DNA from: UBA2970 sp965221075
GTDB lineage: Bacteria > Verrucomicrobiota > Verrucomicrobiia > Limisphaerales > AAA164-E04
NCBI GenBank assembly: GCA_965221075.1
Contig: OZ244865.1
Location: forward strand, 2,666,001-2,730,000
Length of the DNA stretch: 64,000 bases
Direction of reading: 5' to 3'
Within the stretch, counting starts at the first letter, position 1, and each line of letters starts with the position of its first letter. This document shows positions 14,219 through 22,172 of the stretch, piece by piece. The translations under genes and the position numbers were made by a program. The notes beneath the pieces are model-generated. The model did not search any database, had not been told where the DNA came from, and saw only the letters and a list, made by a program, of their open reading frames with translations.

Positions 14219-16192
14219 TCAGGTCCACTCGTCCAGGGCGTCCTCCGGGATCTCGTCGAGGAACCGGGAGCGCATCAGGTAGCCGCTGTCCCGCCCCGGC
14301 TGGAACCGCACCACGGGATGCGAGAGGTAGAGCTGCTTGCGGGCGCGGGTCGCCGCGACGTAGAACAGGCGCCGCTCCTCCTCGAGCGACTCGGCCCGGG
14401 CCGAGGGGAACAGCCCGTCGCAGAGCATGATCAGGAACACCGCGTCGAACTCCAGGCCCTTGGACTGGTGGATGGTCGACAGGCGCAGCATGCCCTTCTT
14501 CTCCGCGTCCCCGGCCTGGTCCTCGGCGTCGACGTTGGACTCCAGCGCCATCTGGTCGAGAAAGGCCTCCAGGCTCTCGTACTGCCCGATGAAGGACGCC
14601 ATGCTCTGCACGTCCTCCAGGCGGGACTGGGCGTTCTCGTAGGTGTTCCCGAGCCACTCGGAGTAGCTCCGGTCGAGGATCAGCCCGATCATGTCCGAGG
14701 GGCTCTTCCTTATCTCCGGCTCCTCCAGATCCCGGATCAGCCGGGTCCAGCTCGCCCATTCCTGGCGGGCCTTCCTGGGAGCGGACTCCAGGCACTCCCC
14801 GAAGGCCTGGTGGACCGCCTTCCCCGGTGCGCCTTCCTCCCCGGCCCCCAGCGCCTCGCGGAACCTGATCCAGAGCCTGCCGCTGGTGCGCTCGCCGATC
14901 CCGGGCAGCATGGCGGCCAGCCGCCTGAACGAGAGCTCGCTCAGGGGGTTGACCACCAGCTGCAGCCAGGCCAGCACGTCCTTGATGTGGGCCTGCTCGA
15001 AGAAGCGGACCCCGCTCAGGATCAGGAAGGGGATGCGGCGCTCGCTCAGCTCCATCTGCACCTCGATGGCATGGGAGTGGGAGCGGTACAGCACCGCCAT
15101 CCCGCCAAGCGCCATGCCCTCCTCCTGGAGCCGCTCCACCTGGTCGGCGACGAAGCGCGCCTGCTCCTGGGCCTCGTAGCACTGGCAGAGGACGGGCCTG
15201 GGCCCCGATGGCAGGGAGGGACGCAGCGTCTTCCTCACCTGGCTGGCGTTGCGGGCGATCACCTCGTTGGCCAGCCGCAGGATCTCGGGGCTGCTCCGGT
15301 AGTTGGTCTCGATCCGGAAGGTGCGGCTCCGGGGAAAGCGCTTGCCGAAGTCGACGATGTTGCTGAAGTCGGCGCCCCGCCAGGAATAGATGCTCTGGGA
15401 GTCGTCCCCCACCACCATCAGGTTGCCGTGGTCCTGGATCAGGCCGAGGATGATCTCGTTCTGGAGGCGGTTGGTGTCCTGGTACTCGTCGACCAGCACG
15501 TAGCGGAACCGCCGGCGCATGGCGCGGGCCGCCTCGGGGCTCCTCTCGAAGAGCCCGAGCCACTCGACCAGCAGATCGTCGAAGTCCATCAGGTCCCCCT
15601 CCCGCTTCCTCCGGAGGTACCTGGAGCGCACCTTGCGGATCCATTCCGGATCGGCTTCCAGATAGCCGAAGTGGCGCTCCAGGACCTCCTCCAGGGCGAT
15701 CATCCGGTTGGCCGCCTGGGAGAAGACCTCGAGCAGGACCTCGGCCTTGGGGGCCGAGGCCTTCCGGGCCGGCTCGCCGGCCGCCTGGACGCACTCCCTG
15801 ACCAGCTTCCTGGCATCGGACCGGTCCATGATGGAGAAGCGGGCCGAACGCCCCGCCTCCTGCGCGTACATCCGGAGGAAGCGGTTGCCGATGGAATGGA
15901 AGGTGCCTCCCCAGATGCTCCACGACCGGTCTCCGGTCAGTCCGGCCACCCGCCCCATCATCTCCCTGGAGGCCTTGTTGGTGAAGGTCAGCAGGAGGAT
16001 CTCCCGGGGGGAGAGGCCCTGCTCCAGCAGGGAGGCGACCCGGTAGGTCAGGGTCCGGGTCTTTCCCGATCCGGCTCCGGCGATCACCCGGATCGCGCCG
16101 CTGGGGGGAGAGGCGGCCGCCTCCCTCTGCTGCTCGTTGAGATCCCCCAGGTAGTCGATGCCGGAGCCGTTCCTCCCGGGTGACTGGGCCAT
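14219..16192 (-). CDS. UvrD/Rep/PcrA-type superfamily 1 DNA helicase
   Basis: 657 residues, a 3'-5' ATP-dependent DNA helicase for repair or replication restart. Motifs in order: Q-motif LNEQQREA, Walker A GAGSGKTRT (about residue 40), DEYQDTN (about 232), GDDSQSIYSWRGAD, NYRSSPEIL, TIHQSKGLEFDAVF and VAATRARKQLYLSHP. It is somewhat shorter than PcrA/UvrD (about 720) and lacks their C-terminal Tudor-like tail, so it resembles Rep or the short UvrD-like helicases of this phylum. It begins 64 bases after the tRNA-Lys gene on the same strand and may share its promoter; I see no separate promoter in that gap. Confidence 0.93.
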   Translation of the reverse strand: MAQSPGRNGSGIDYLGDLNEQQREAAASPPSGAIRVIAGAGSGKTRTLTYRVASLLEQGLSPREILLLTFTNKASREMMGRVAGLTGDRSWSIWGGTFHSIGNRFLRMYAQEAGRSARFSIMDRSDARKLVRECVQAAGEPARKASAPKAEVLLEVFSQAANRMIALEEVLERHFGYLEADPEWIRKVRSRYLRRKREGDLMDFDDLLVEWLGLFERSPEAARAMRRRFRYVLVDEYQDTNRLQNEIILGLIQDHGNLMVVGDDSQSIYSWRGADFSNIVDFGKRFPRSRTFRIETNYRSSPEILRLANEVIARNASQVRKTLRPSLPSGPRPVLCQCYEAQEQARFVADQVERLQEEGMALGGMAVLYRSHSHAIEVQMELSERRIPFLILSGVRFFEQAHIKDVLAWLQLVVNPLSELSFRRLAAMLPGIGERTSGRLWIRFREALGAGEEGAPGKAVHQAFGECLESAPRKARQEWASWTRLIRDLEEPEIRKSPSDMIGLILDRSYSEWLGNTYENAQSRLEDVQSMASFIGQYESLEAFLDQMALESNVDAEDQAGDAEKKGMLRLSTIHQSKGLEFDAVFLIMLCDGLFPSARAESLEEERRLFYVAATRARKQLYLSHPVVRFQPGRDSGYLMRSRFLDEIPEDALDEWT

Positions 16193-16256
16193 GCGAAGGG
16201 GCGTCGGTTCCGGTGCGGCCGGGGAAGCGGAGGCGAAGAGGGGAGGCGTCAGGGAG

Positions 16257-16331
<75 letters not shown>

Positions 16332-16418
16332 CAGAGGCGGAAGACCGTGCCACCGCCCCGGCGGCCTGTCAACCCCGGGGCCCCTTTCGGCACCGCCCGG
16401 GCCCGCGGGCCGGGGGCC

Positions 16419-17264
16419 TCAGGGGAGGATCACCGCCCGGTAGAAGCGGTGGGGGATCGGGAGGCCCGTCTCCTCGTCGGCGGGAGGCGGGGAGCGGTCG
16501 ATCCACTCCACCGGCTCCTCCCCCAGGGAGATCTCGGCCAGGGAGCTCCAGCGGACCAGGTCGACGGTGTGCTCGATCCTGGCGCGCCGCCCGGGGGCGC
16601 CGCTGATCTCGAAGCGGAAGCCCTCCTCGGTCCGCTGCCGGGCGGCCAGCCGCGGCAGCTGCGGCGCCGGGGCCACGCCGTCGATGGCCTGGCGCATCTC
16701 CCCGATGGACTCCGAGAAGCGCTGCCGGGACTGGTGGGTCCGCAGGTAGAGGATCTCCCAGAGCTGGTGGGAGGCCGAGCCCTCCACTCCGCTGAGGATC
16801 ACGATGTCCGAGCCGAAGGCGGTGCCCCGGTCCGGGGGGAAGAACCGGCCCAGGACCTCGTGGCGGGTGTCGTCCAGCACCAGCTCCAGCCCGGTCGAGT
16901 CGGCGAAGGCGATGGTCCCCCCGCTGGCCGGCCCCTGGACCGCCTTCTCCAGCCCCACCACCACCACCGGAACGCCGGACGGATTCCCGCCCCGCTCCCG
17001 GTAGTGGGCGCTGATGTCCTCCTCGACGACCGCCGAGTTAGCACGGCAGATCGATCACCAGTAGCTGAAGAAGTCCAGCAGGACGATCGATCCCCGAAGG
17101 CCGGCCAGATCCAGAGGCTCCCCGCTCCTCAGCTCGACCAGCTCGAAGGGCTCGGCCACGTCGCCCACCCTGGCCTGCGCCAGAGACTCGGTGGAAGGGA
17201 GCGCCGCCAGGGCGCACGCCGCGGCCGCCACGATCCCGGAACGGAGGCTTCGCTTCGCAATCAT
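16419..17264 (-). CDS. Candidate selenocysteine-containing thioredoxin-like (redoxin) secreted protein
   Basis: 281 codons with one in-frame TGA at 17055-17057 (codon 70), read here as selenocysteine. Residues 1-29 are a signal peptide (MIAKRSLRSGIVAAAACALAALPSTESLAQ, in which AALPSTESLA precedes the cleavage site). Then comes a redoxin fold: the strand SIVLLDFFSYW, followed by U-S-I-C and the helix RANSAVVEEDISAHYRE, exactly where TlpA/thioredoxin proteins have WCxxC. The frame stays open for 211 codons after the TGA, through VPVVVVGLE and a C-terminal beta domain ending HRFYRAVILP, a tail typical of secreted verrucomicrobial proteins. The ATG 14 codons upstream (17306) overlaps a -10 element, so I start at 17264. 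The alternative is a nonsense mutation of a Cys codon. Confidence 0.75.
17030..17057 (-). promoter_or_regulatory. UGA codon and candidate bacterial SECIS hairpin
   Basis: On the minus strand the TGA (17057-17055) is followed after 5 bases by CTGCCG, an 8-base loop TGCTAACT, and CGGCGG, which pairs fully with CTGCCG (one G-U). G is the second loop base, as in bacterial SECIS models. The loop is somewhat closer to the UGA than in the E. coli fdhF element. In such G+C-rich DNA a 6-bp stem can arise by chance. Confidence 0.35.
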
Positions 17265-17304
17265 GCCAGAACCGCCGGCCAGGGAGAACCGGCCGACTCC
17301 CTTC

Positions 17305-17332
17305 ATTGTCCCTCTCCCTCCCCTCCGGTCAA
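17305..17332 (-). promoter_or_regulatory. Promoter for candidate selenoprotein gene
   Basis: On the minus strand: TTGACC (17332-17327), 16-bp spacer, GACAAT (17310-17305). The most upstream in-frame ATG (17306) falls inside the -10, which argues for the ATG at 17264. Confidence 0.5.
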
Positions 17333-17547
17333 GCGGAACCGCCGCTGGAATGCTTGGCTGGACTTCGCTCCCCTCGCCTCCCAGGCCGGGCCGGCGGACA
17401 AAGGGCTGGAAGGCCGGCCTCTCCTGCCCTGGATCCGGAAGGCGGAGCGGCGCTCGAGCGGCCTTCGATCCTGGCGCCGGAGGCTTTCCAGGGGCCGCTC
17501 CCCTGCCGCCCGGCTGGCGCCGGGTTCCCTGCGGGAGGCGAAGGCCG

Positions 17548-18303
17548 TCAGGGGGGGGGATCCTGCTCCCAGGTGGCGGGGTGGGGCTGGTTGTCGTTGT
17601 TCCAGCGGCGGCGGGCCTCGTCCAGGGGAGCGGCCAGCTCGGTCAGGGGAGCGGACTCGACATGGGTGTCGGCGAAGAGGGCGTTCATGCGCCCCGTGTG
17701 GCGCATGGGCTGCTCCCGGTGCCGGGAGTCGCCGGGCCGGAGCTGGATGCTCGTCCCGAACCTGTCCACCTGGGAGTCGCCCGCAACCAGCATGTCGGAG
17801 GGGGCGCGCACCTGCGAGACCCGCACCGGGACGGGGATATCGCCCTCCAGTCCGAGCCAGGCGCCCCCCATCCCCAGGACGCCCCGCGGGTCGTGCCGGG
17901 TCAGCCAGCTGTTGTCTCGGGCCTCGGTGCCGAATCCGTTGTAGCCGTAGCTGCCCCCCTGGAAGACGAAGATCTCCCCCAGCCAGAAGTGGCCGGTCCT
18001 CCCCCGGTAGGAGGGGCAGTGGAACATCCTGGACATGTCCAGGTAGTCGACGAGCAGGGTGTACCACACATGCCGGCCGGGAGTGTCGAAGATGAAGGGG
18101 TACTTGCCCGATTCGTCCCCGTAGAGGGCCAGGGCGATTCCCAGCTGCCGCAGGTTTCCCTGGCAGTGGGCCGACTTTCCCTTCTCCTTGGCCCGGGAGA
18201 GGGCCGGCAGGAGCATGCCCGCCAGGATGGCGATGATCGCGATCACCACCAGCAGCTCGATCAGGGTGAAGGCGCCCCTGGGCGATGCCCTTCCGGAGGT
18301 CAT
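17548..18303 (-). CDS. Type II pseudopilin-like protein (prepilin N-terminal methylation motif)
   Basis: 251 residues. After the short leader MTSGRASPRGAF comes the prepilin peptidase site and hydrophobic helix TLIELLVVIAIIAILAGML, then the LLPALSRAKEK segment. This is the pattern of the very large pseudopilin-like families in Verrucomicrobia, Lentisphaerae and Planctomycetes. The C-terminal part contains MNALFADTHVES, the usual 'N.LFADGHV' landmark. These proteins sit in the inner membrane or are assembled as pilin-like fibres; individual functions are unknown. The ATG overlaps the stop of the diacylglycerol kinase-like gene by ATGA, so the two are probably co-translated. Confidence 0.88.
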   Translation of the reverse strand: MTSGRASPRGAFTLIELLVVIAIIAILAGMLLPALSRAKEKGKSAHCQGNLRQLGIALALYGDESGKYPFIFDTPGRHVWYTLLVDYLDMSRMFHCPSYRGRTGHFWLGEIFVFQGGSYGYNGFGTEARDNSWLTRHDPRGVLGMGGAWLGLEGDIPVPVRVSQVRAPSDMLVAGDSQVDRFGTSIQLRPGDSRHREQPMRHTGRMNALFADTHVESAPLTELAAPLDEARRRWNNDNQPHPATWEQDPPP

Positions 18304-19199
18304 GGCACGGGAGGCGCGGCGACGCGCAGCTGTCCGGGCAGGATCCGGAACTCGCAGGGCAGATCCCCGGCCAGCTCCCCCTCCAGCTGGAAGCGGTCCC
18401 TCTCCCGGCTCTCCATCCGGAAGCGGCGCCCCCTGAGGAACCTCACGCCGCGGATCCTGGCGAGGCCCCGGGCCAGGATCCCCCACCCCAGCGGGGCCAG
18501 GCGGGACCAGCGGATCCCCTCGAAGACCGCCGCGTGGAGCAGTCCGTCGCAGAGGCTGGCGCCGGGAAAGATCTCGAAGCGCCCCCCGTAGTAGCGGCCG
18601 TTGCCGATGAGCACCAGCTCCCCGTGGAGGGTCTCCTCGCCGTTGGAGAGGGTCAGGCGCCGGCGGACGCGCCCCATGGCCCTGAACAGCGCCCCGAGGT
18701 AGGCGAGGGAGCCGAAGCGCTTCTTGCTCTCCCAGTCCACCGCCTCGATGGCCTGGACATCCAGGCCCGCTCCGCCCAGCTGCGCGAAGTAGCGCTCGGC
18801 CGGGCGGCCGTCCTCCCGGTAGCCGGCCACGGCCAGGTCCACCCTCCGCTCCCGGCCGGAGCGCAGGATCTCCAGCGAGGCGTCCAGATCGAGGGGCAGG
18901 CCCAGCTCCTTGGCGAAGACGTTGGCCGTGCCCAGGGGAAGCAGTCCCAGCCGCACCCGGGAGAGGGCTCCGGGCACCTGGGCGACCCCGTTGAGCACCT
19001 CGTTGAAGGTGCCGTCCCCGCCCACCGCCACCAGGGTCCCGAAGCCCTCCTCCACCGCCCGGCCGGCCTCGATCCGGGCGGCGCCGGCCGCGGTGGTCTC
19101 CCGGAACTCGAACTCCCCTCCCAGCCCCGAGATCCGATCCCGGAACTCCGCCGCCCTGCTGCCGCCGGCGACTGGATTGAACAGGACGCACGACTTCAC
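18300..19199 (-). CDS. Diacylglycerol kinase/YegS-like lipid kinase
   Basis: 299 residues, the typical length of DagK/LCB5/YegS proteins. The nucleotide-binding motif is VAVGGDGTFNEV (about 65-76), preceded by NPVAGGSR and followed by LGLLPLGTANVFAKELGLP, whose core PLGTANVFA is diagnostic. The C-terminal beta-sandwich contains GAGLDVQ and VFEGIRWS. Members phosphorylate diacylglycerol or related lipids at the inner membrane using ATP. It lies 19 bases after the first alpha/beta hydrolase gene and overlaps the pseudopilin gene by 4 bases. Confidence 0.92.
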   Translation of the reverse strand: MKSCVLFNPVAGGSRAAEFRDRISGLGGEFEFRETTAAGAARIEAGRAVEEGFGTLVAVGGDGTFNEVLNGVAQVPGALSRVRLGLLPLGTANVFAKELGLPLDLDASLEILRSGRERRVDLAVAGYREDGRPAERYFAQLGGAGLDVQAIEAVDWESKKRFGSLAYLGALFRAMGRVRRRLTLSNGEETLHGELVLIGNGRYYGGRFEIFPGASLCDGLLHAAVFEGIRWSRLAPLGWGILARGLARIRGVRFLRGRRFRMESRERDRFQLEGELAGDLPCEFRILPGQLRVAAPPVP

Positions 19200-19218
19200 C
19201 AGCCGGCCAGGCCGCCCG

Positions 19219-20160
19219 CTATCCGCCGCTGGCGGGGAGGAGGGCCTGATCCTCCATCCACGAGACGAAGCTCTCCAGCCACTGGGCCGCCGACCTCCCG
19301 GCCCCCTCCCCCATGGCGAAGCCGTGCCCCCCCTTGGCGAAGATGTGCAGCTCCGCCGGAACCCCCTTGCCCAGGAGGATGGCGCAGAGGTCGACGCATC
19401 TGCCGGGCGGGGTGACGCGATCCCCGCCTCCGTTGAAGATGAAGACGGGATGCTTCTCCGGGGCGTTCCGGGCCACTTCCTCGAAGCCGTCCCACAGCCA
19501 GGGATAGAACAGCCCCACGAAGTCGGGATGCCCCTTGTCCCGGTACTCCTCCTTCCAGTACCTCCGATCGAAGGCGGCGCTGAAGGCCAGGTGCCCTCCG
19601 GCGGAGAAGCCGGCCACGCCGATCTTGCCGGGATCCAGGCCTAGCTCCCCGGCCCTGCCGCGGAGCAGACGGACGGCCTCCTTGGCGTCGGAGACCACCT
19701 CCGGAAGGTAGGCGTCCCAGTCGTGGACGCGATCCATGTAGTCCTGCGCCCCCTCTCGGCGCTCGTTGGTCCGGTACTTGAGCACCAGGGTGGTCACTCC
19801 CCTGCGGGCCAGCCACAGGGCGATGTCGTGCCCCTCCCAGTCGAGCCACACGTCGCGGTAGCCGCCTCCGGGGCAGAGCACCAGGCCCGCTCCCCCTTCC
19901 TGCGGATCGGCGGGGGAGTGGATCGAGTAGGTGGGAACGCTGACCTGGCTGAAGGCCCGGCACCGGCCGCTGGGAGCCCACGGCTCGACATCCCTGGTCC
20001 GCACCTTCTCCCCGCCGTCGTACACGATGGGATTGCCGCCCAGATCCTTCCAGAGTGGCCTCTCGACGGGCAGCTCGGCCGGACGGGCGGGAGCGGCGGC
20101 GAGGAGGAGGGCGCCCGCGGCGAGAGCCGCCAGCCCCCGCCTGCGCAGGGCGTCGGTCAT
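19219..20160 (-). CDS. Secreted alpha/beta hydrolase (acetylesterase-like), copy 1 of 3
   Basis: 313 residues with a signal peptide (about 1-27). The hydrolase core shows the oxyanion segment LCPGGGYRDV, where the HGG of acetylesterases is PGGG. The nucleophile is in GFSAGGHLAFS, the acid region is VFIFNGGGDRVTPP, and the His is in KGGHGFAMGEG. It belongs to the Aes/BD-FAE-like esterases common in polysaccharide-degrading bacteria, which remove acetyl groups from glycans; the substrate cannot be told. It is the first gene of an array of three paralogues on the same strand, each with a signal peptide. The 'RSAAQWLESFVSWMEDQ' C-terminus (key segment WLESFVSWMEDQ) is shared by all three with variations. 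Confidence 0.87.
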   Translation of the reverse strand: MTDALRRRGLAALAAGALLLAAAPARPAELPVERPLWKDLGGNPIVYDGGEKVRTRDVEPWAPSGRCRAFSQVSVPTYSIHSPADPQEGGAGLVLCPGGGYRDVWLDWEGHDIALWLARRGVTTLVLKYRTNERREGAQDYMDRVHDWDAYLPEVVSDAKEAVRLLRGRAGELGLDPGKIGVAGFSAGGHLAFSAAFDRRYWKEEYRDKGHPDFVGLFYPWLWDGFEEVARNAPEKHPVFIFNGGGDRVTPPGRCVDLCAILLGKGVPAELHIFAKGGHGFAMGEGAGRSAAQWLESFVSWMEDQALLPASGG

Positions 20161-20166
20161 GCCTCC

Positions 20167-20195
20167 AGTGTGGAGGGGCCGCTCCCCCGGGTCAA
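20167..20195 (-). promoter_or_regulatory. Promoter for hydrolase copy 1, overlapping the stop codon of copy 2
   Basis: On the minus strand: TTGACC (20195-20190), 17-bp spacer, CACACT (20172-20167). The TGA inside the -35 hexamer is the stop codon of the upstream paralogue. The ATG at 20160 follows the -10 by 6 bases. Confidence 0.5.
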
Positions 20196-21175
20196 TCCGC
20201 CTGTGGAGCCTCCGTATCCCGGGGGCGGGGCGGATCCGGTCCGGCCCCGGGCGCCGCGAAACCCTGATCCTCCAGCCAGGCCAGGAAGTCCTCCTTCCAC
20301 CGGGCCGCCGACCGGCCCTCCCCGTCGCCGAGGGCGAAGCCGTGGCCTCCCTTGGCGTAGACGTGCAGCTGGACGGGCGCCCCCCGCTCCAGGAGGCGCG
20401 GATAGAGATCCAGGCACAGGGCGGCCGGAGTGCCGGGATCCTCCCTGCCGTTGAGCATGAAGACGGGGGTGGCGAAGGGGGATTCGCGCACCGCCTCCGG
20501 AAAGTCGTCCCAGATCCACGGATAGAACATCCCGGCGAAGTCGGGCTGGCCCCTCTCCCGGAGATCCCCGGTCCAGTAGCGGGCGTCGAAGGCGGCGCTG
20601 AAGGCCAGATGGCCTCCGGCCGAGAACCCGATCACCCCGATGCTCCGGGGATCGATCCCCAGGGACTCGGACCGCCCGCGCAGGATCCGCACCGCCTGCC
20701 GGGCGTCGGAGACCACGGCCGGAAGATAGTCGTCCCAGGCGCAGATGCGGTCCCTGTAGCTCGTTCCTCCCGGACGCAGCTCGTTGGTCCGGTACTTGAG
20801 GACCAGCGACGCCACCCCCCTGCGGGCCAGCCAGATGGCGACGTCGTGGCCCTCCCAGTCGATCCGAAGCTCCCGGTAGCCGCCTCCAGGGCAGATCACC
20901 ACCCCCGCCCCGCGGCTGGTTCCGGGAAGCGCGGGATGGATCGAGTAGGTCGGGACCGCGACGCGGCGGAAGATCCGGAACTGCCCGGTAGGGGTCCATG
21001 GCTCGGCCTCCTGGCGGATCAGCTGCTCCCCCTGGGGATAGTCGACGGGGCTGCCGGAGAGATCCGCCCAGAGAGGCTTCTCCTCGGGCAGATCGGCGCC
21101 GCGCGTCCCGCCGGAAGCGAGCCCCGCTCCCAGGACCAGGATCGCCGGGAGGAGCCGTCGGGGCGCAGCGGGCAT
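20192..21175 (-). CDS. Secreted alpha/beta hydrolase (acetylesterase-like), copy 2 of 3
   Basis: 327 residues. Signal peptide MPAAPRRLLPAILVLGAGLA, nearly the same as copy 3. Catalytic landmarks: ICPGGGYRELRIDWEGHDVA (key PGGGYREL), nucleophile GFSAGGHLAFSAAFD, acid region PVFMLNGREDPGTPA, His in AKGGHGFALGDGEG. Compared with copies 1 and 3 the acid loop differs (GREDPGTPA against GGxDRVTPP), so substrate range may have shifted. The C-terminal tail after the conserved WLEDQGFAAP is longer and proline-rich. The start is the ATG 6 bases after a good -10. Confidence 0.86.
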   Translation of the reverse strand: MPAAPRRLLPAILVLGAGLASGGTRGADLPEEKPLWADLSGSPVDYPQGEQLIRQEAEPWTPTGQFRIFRRVAVPTYSIHPALPGTSRGAGVVICPGGGYRELRIDWEGHDVAIWLARRGVASLVLKYRTNELRPGGTSYRDRICAWDDYLPAVVSDARQAVRILRGRSESLGIDPRSIGVIGFSAGGHLAFSAAFDARYWTGDLRERGQPDFAGMFYPWIWDDFPEAVRESPFATPVFMLNGREDPGTPAALCLDLYPRLLERGAPVQLHVYAKGGHGFALGDGEGRSAARWKEDFLAWLEDQGFAAPGAGPDPPRPRDTEAPQAD

Positions 21176-21181
21176 CAAGGG

Positions 21182-21210
21182 AGGATGGCCCCCGGGCCCC
21201 GCCCGGTCAA
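21182..21210 (-). promoter_or_regulatory. Promoter for hydrolase copy 2, overlapping the stop codon of copy 3
   Basis: On the minus strand: TTGACC (21210-21205), 17-bp spacer, CATCCT (21187-21182); ATG at 21175. As at the next junction, the -35 hexamer contains the TGA stop of the upstream paralogue. Confidence 0.5.
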
Positions 21211-22172
21211 CGCCTCCCCGGAAGCCGTGGACGGCCTTCCCCGCCGGCCAGGAGGCCCTGGTCCTCCATCCAGGCGACGAAGCCCTCCTTCCACCGGGCG
21301 GCCGACCGGCCGGCCCCCTCGCCCATGGCGAAGCCGTGGCCTCCCCGGGAGAAGATGTGCAGCTGGACCGGCATCCCCTTCCCGCGCAGGACGCGGTACA
21401 GGTCCAGGCATCCGCCCGGCGGGGTGACCCGGTCCTCCCCTCCGTTGAAGATGAAGACGGGGACGGAGCGGGGCGCGTCTCGGGCCACCTCCAGGTGGTC
21501 CCCGCGCAGCGAGGGGTAGAACAGGCCCAGGAAGTCCGGATGCCCTTCCTCCCGGAGGCGCCCCGCCCAGTACCTGGAGTCGAAGGCGGCCCGGAGCGCC
21601 AGGTTGCCCCCCGCCGAGAAGCCCGCCACCCCGATCCTGCCGGGATCCAGGCCCAGCTCGTCCGCCTTGCCGCGCAGGATCCGGACCGCCTCCCTGGCGT
21701 CGGAGACCACGGCCGGGTAGTAGGTCTCCCAGTCGAAGACCCGCTCGAAGTAGGTGGCCGCTCCCGGGATCCTCTCGTTGGTCCGGTACTTGAGGACCAG
21801 CGACGCCACGCCCCTCTCCGCCAGCCAGAGGGCGATGTCGTGCCCCTCCCAGTCCAGCCACACGTCCCGGTAGCCTCCGCCGGGACAGAGCACCAGGCCC
21901 GCCCCGGACGCCTCTCGGCCCGCCGCGGCCCGGTGGATGGCGTAGGTGGGAACCGACACCTGGCTGAAGGCCCGGCACTGGCCGGTCGGCGACCAGGGCT
22001 CTGCCTTCCGCGTTCGCATCCGCTCTCCGTCCTCGTAGACGATCGGGTTGCCCGCAAGATCCTTCCAGAGGGGCTTCTCCTCGGGCAGCTCGGCGCCGAG
22101 CGCCCCGCCGGGGAGGAGTCCCGCTGCCAGGGCCAGAATCGCCGGAAGGAGCCATCGGGGCGCAGCAGGCAT
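21207..22172 (-). CDS. Secreted alpha/beta hydrolase (acetylesterase-like), copy 3 of 3
   Basis: 321 residues. Signal peptide MPAAPRWLLPAILALAAGLL. Landmarks: LCPGGGYRDVWLDWEGHD (key PGGGYRDV), nucleophile GFSAGGNLALRAAFD, acid region FIFNGGEDRVTPP, His in RGGHGFAMGEG. By eye it is closer to copy 1 than to copy 2 in the catalytic domain and closer to copy 2 in the signal peptide, which suggests duplication with some exchange. It is the first gene transcribed in the array; upstream lies a 534-bp stretch without genes. I see no convincing promoter (TGAATC - 17 - TTCCTC at best). Confidence 0.86.
   Translation of the reverse strand: MPAAPRWLLPAILALAAGLLPGGALGAELPEEKPLWKDLAGNPIVYEDGERMRTRKAEPWSPTGQCRAFSQVSVPTYAIHRAAAGREASGAGLVLCPGGGYRDVWLDWEGHDIALWLAERGVASLVLKYRTNERIPGAATYFERVFDWETYYPAVVSDAREAVRILRGKADELGLDPGRIGVAGFSAGGNLALRAAFDSRYWAGRLREEGHPDFLGLFYPSLRGDHLEVARDAPRSVPVFIFNGGEDRVTPPGGCLDLYRVLRGKGMPVQLHIFSRGGHGFAMGEGAGRSAARWKEGFVAWMEDQGLLAGGEGRPRLPGRR

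Noticed and set aside
17055..17306. A stand-alone 83-residue protein ending in FFSYW
   Set aside because: It ends exactly where a redoxin active site should begin, its ATG lies inside a -10 element, and the same frame continues for 211 codons as a sensible redoxin; I treat the TGA as a candidate selenocysteine codon.
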